Assembly: GCA_036661035.1 (NCBI GenBank)
Contig: JAVWZM010000001.1
Span: 1-64,000 of the forward strand
Direction: 5' to 3'
Origin: JAGPHI01 sp036661035
GTDB lineage: Bacteria > Bacillota > Clostridia > Oscillospirales > Ruminococcaceae
DNA: 64,000 nucleotides
The notes below the pieces were generated by a model that did no database searches, was not told the origin of the DNA, and was given only the letters and a program-made list of their open reading frames with translations. Position numbers and translations under genes: made by a program. Within the stretch, counting starts at the first letter, position 1; each line of letters opens with the position of its first letter. This document shows positions 61,896 through 64,000 of the stretch, piece after piece.

Positions 61896-63599
61896 ATGAA
61901 AAAAAGTATTTTTAAAGGAACGGTGTACAGCCTTTGTGTGGGGCTTAGCCTTTGCCTTGTGCTGTTTGCCATAGTGTTTGACGTGCGCGGCACGCAAAAT
62001 GCGCGGCGTGAAATGGAAAACACAGCCGCCGCTTTTGCACTTGCGTATAACCCAAAGGAGAGCGCAAACGAGCAGGCAAGGGCTTTTAGTAATGCCGCCA
62101 AAAATATGCGCATAACAATAATATCCCAAGACGGCACGGTGCTTGGCGACAGCGAAGCAGACTATAAAACAATGGAAAACCATGGCGACCGCGAGGAAAT
62201 AAAAGCGGCAAAAGCTGCCAAGGTGGGCGCAACCTCGCGCGTTAGCGAAACCTTGGGCAAAAAAATGGTCTATGCCGCGGTGCGCACTCAAAGCGGAGAT
62301 TATGTGCGCCTTGCAGGTGCTTATGGTGGGCTTTTAGTAAATATCGCCATGCTTTTGCCACTGCTTTTGGTGGCGGCGGCGTTCTCGCTTTTGGTGGCGG
62401 CAGGCGTGGCAAAGAAATTTGCGGCGTCTATAGCAAAGCCGATTAACGAGCTTTCCGACAGCCTAAAGCTTGTAAAGGACGGCAGTATGTCGCTGGAGCC
62501 AAGCGCATATCCATATGAGGAATTGCAGGATATGGCGGCGGATATCAACGATATATCGGCTGAAGTTTCGGCAGGTATGCAGCGGCTTGAAAGCGAAAAA
62601 GCACGTATTGATTATATCCTTGATAATATGTACGAGGGCTTTGTGCTTTTAGACGAAAACGATATGATGATGCTTATCAATACAGCCGCGTGCCAAGTGT
62701 TTGGCTGCGCACAAGAGGCAGTAAAGGGCAAAAACATACTTCATGCCACGCGCAATATAAGCTTGCTTGACGCTATTGCCGAGGTGCATAAAAACAGCGG
62801 ACATACGCGCGTGCAGATGCCTTTGCCGCAAAATCGTTTTGGCGAAGTGAATATCAGCACCGTAAGCCCAAGCGGCGGTGTGATAATAATAATCCATGAC
62901 GATACCGAAAGAATAAATGCCGCCAAGATGCGTCAGGAGTTTTTTCAGTCGGCATCACATGAGCTTAAAACGCCCATTACTTCCATACAGGGCTTTGCAG
63001 AGCTTTTAGGCTCTGATATGCCTGTAGCAGAGGAAAAACAAAAAGAAATATTTGCACGCATTTCCAAAGAGGCCGCCCGTATGACAACGCTTATTAACGA
63101 TATTATAATGATAAGTCGTCTCGAAAGTGGGGATATCCCCTTTGAAGCAGAGCTTGTGGATATAGGCGCGCTTGTTAGCGAGGTGTGCGCAGACGCCGAA
63201 AGCTCCGCCGAAAAAAGTAATGTCAGCATCATTTGCAAAGCCGTAAGCGCAGTGCGCACAGCGTCTAAGCGCGAGATATGCGAGCTTGTGAGCAATCTTG
63301 TTCAAAACGCCATCAAGTACAATAAAGACGCAGGGCGCGTTGAGGTTAATCTGGCAAATAGCGGAGGTGCGCTTACTTTAACGGTATTTAACACAGGCGA
63401 AATTATCCCGCCCGAATACCGCACGCGAGTATTTGAACGCTTTTTCCGCATAGATAAAGGCCGCAGTAAGGCGCAGGGCGGCACAGGGCTTGGCCTTGCC
63501 ATTGTAAAGCATATTGCCTCTCGATATAACGCGTCGGTGTTTATAACAGCGAAAGAGGACGGCAATTTATTTACGGTCAATTTTCCAAAAGATTTCTAA
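61896..63599 (+). CDS. phoR: PhoR-type sensor histidine kinase
   Basis: The 567-residue kinase has two membrane segments (about 8-28 and 142-170) around an extracellular domain of about 110 residues. A HAMP region (about 172-225), a PAS domain (about 232-335), a HisKA domain with His355 in QSASHELKTPI, and an ATPase domain with NLVQNAIKYN and GTGLGLAIVKHI follow. It phosphorylates PhoB. It lies 221 bases after phoB, unlike the tight spacing elsewhere. AGGTG precedes the ATG. Confidence 0.93.
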   Translation: MKKSIFKGTVYSLCVGLSLCLVLFAIVFDVRGTQNARREMENTAAAFALAYNPKESANEQARAFSNAAKNMRITIISQDGTVLGDSEADYKTMENHGDREEIKAAKAAKVGATSRVSETLGKKMVYAAVRTQSGDYVRLAGAYGGLLVNIAMLLPLLLVAAAFSLLVAAGVAKKFAASIAKPINELSDSLKLVKDGSMSLEPSAYPYEELQDMAADINDISAEVSAGMQRLESEKARIDYILDNMYEGFVLLDENDMMMLINTAACQVFGCAQEAVKGKNILHATRNISLLDAIAEVHKNSGHTRVQMPLPQNRFGEVNISTVSPSGGVIIIIHDDTERINAAKMRQEFFQSASHELKTPITSIQGFAELLGSDMPVAEEKQKEIFARISKEAARMTTLINDIIMISRLESGDIPFEAELVDIGALVSEVCADAESSAEKSNVSIICKAVSAVRTASKREICELVSNLVQNAIKYNKDAGRVEVNLANSGGALTLTVFNTGEIIPPEYRTRVFERFFRIDKGRSKAQGGTGLGLAIVKHIASRYNASVFITAKEDGNLFTVNFPKDF

Positions 63600-63663
63600 T
63601 ACAAATCATTCAAAAATAGCCTATGCGTATGTATTGCATAGGAAAAATTAAGAAAACAAAACA

Positions 63664-63713
63664 AAAAGCACAAGATGCAAACCCATTAAAGGGCGCGTCT
63701 TGTGCTTTTTTGC
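63664..63713. terminator. Bidirectional terminator after phoR
   Basis: A 15-bp stem with one wobble (63664-63678 with 63695-63709) is flanked by A-run and T-run, and serves phoR and the convergent MFS gene. Confidence 0.88.
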
Positions 63714-63743
63714 AGACATATTACATCTGCAAAAATATAATCA

Positions 63744-64000
63744 TTATTTACTTTTTGCACGCGCAATGGATTTTTCGGTAATTTGCGCTAAAACAAACAT
63801 TGCCCCACAGCAGAAGATAAGAACATAGGGAAATACCCATAGCCCCGTTACAGTTCCCAAAACGCCGATTAATGGGGGAACAATCAAGTTGCCCATATAT
63901 GCGCATGCCATTTGAAAGCCTATTAGTGCGCCGGAATTTTCTGCACCGAAGCGGCGCGGAGTTTCGTGTATCATGCTGGGGTAAATGGGCGCACAGCCAA
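63744..64000 (-). CDS. MFS transporter, C-terminal fragment cut by the window end
   Basis: The visible last 84 residues include APIYPSMIHETPRRFG and two membrane segments (MACAYMGNLIVPPLIGVLG and LWVFPYVLIFCCGAMFVLA), as in the end of MFS sugar or drug carriers of the FucP-like or YbjJ-like groups. The open frame continues past position 64000, so the start and the substrate class cannot be seen. Confidence 0.8.
   Translation of the reverse strand, partial: GCAPIYPSMIHETPRRFGAENSGALIGFQMACAYMGNLIVPPLIGVLGTVTGLWVFPYVLIFCCGAMFVLAQITEKSIARAKSK

Noticed and set aside
1..64000. CRISPR arrays, tRNA or rRNA genes, prophage or IS transposase genes
   Set aside because: I looked for regularly spaced repeats, tRNA T-loop sequences, rRNA stretches and transposase or integrase motifs on both strands and found none convincing.

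Overview
The window is a chromosomal segment of a Gram-positive, flagellated, anaerobic member of the Firmicutes, most likely class Clostridia. The evidence is the flagellar pair fliW-csrA with fliD-fliS, an NfnAB-type bifurcating transhydrogenase, a class I infC-rpmI-rplT operon with a leader attenuator, a CD1247-type zinc protein behind efp, a Bacillus/Clostridium-type order from rnc to smc to ftsY, strong AGGAGG ribosome sites and many rho-independent terminators. The L-fucose operon fits a gut or other host-glycan niche. I cannot name the species. I see no rRNA, tRNA, CRISPR array, prophage, transposase or integrase.

Layout. 1-5.35 kb: late flagellar genes (fliW, csrA, a divergent PilZ-like unknown, a FlgN-like coiled-coil protein, a large fliD, fliS). 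5.4-7.8 kb: serA and serC on the minus strand behind a strong promoter with a dyad. 8-9.5 kb: a small membrane protein and a padR plus DUF1700 regulatory pair. 9.6-11.8 kb: hemW and an AEC-family carrier. 12.2-19.1 kb: the L-fucose catabolic operon (fucA, fucO, fucU, a RhaB/FucK kinase, fucI) divergent from an AraC regulator. 19.3-23.4 kb: a PfkB sugar kinase, an orphan GlpP antiterminator, and nfnA-nfnB. 23.4-24.8 kb: infC (AUU start), rpmI and rplT behind an L20-type leader.

24.9-46.1 kb is a long, tightly packed plus-strand housekeeping series with many ATGA overlaps: a TrmH methylase, dprA, topA, trmFO, plsX, rnc, a radical SAM protein, smc, ftsY, rdgB, yhbY, nadD, yqeK, an LCP ligase, rsfS, leuS, rpsU, yqeG and an Xaa-Pro peptidase; efp and the CD1247-type protein follow. 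The minus strand from 47.3 to 52.5 kb carries a 967-residue degenerate P-type ATPase, rlmB, a small tail-anchored protein and a CBS protein. 52.8-56.4 kb has dedA, a DUF47 and Pit phosphate uptake pair, and tcdA. 56.6-63.6 kb is a complete Pho regulon (pstS-pstC-pstA-pstB, phoU, phoB, phoR) behind a recognisable PhoP box. An MFS transporter is cut by the window end.

Most of the window is ordinary core genome. The observations that stand out are (1) the catalytically dead P-type ATPase homologue with a long disordered N-terminus, and (2) two families of dispersed, non-coding, structured repeats, here called A and B, found mostly just upstream of genes. Some of their stems differ by compensatory base changes, as expected for elements that fold as RNA or single-stranded DNA.
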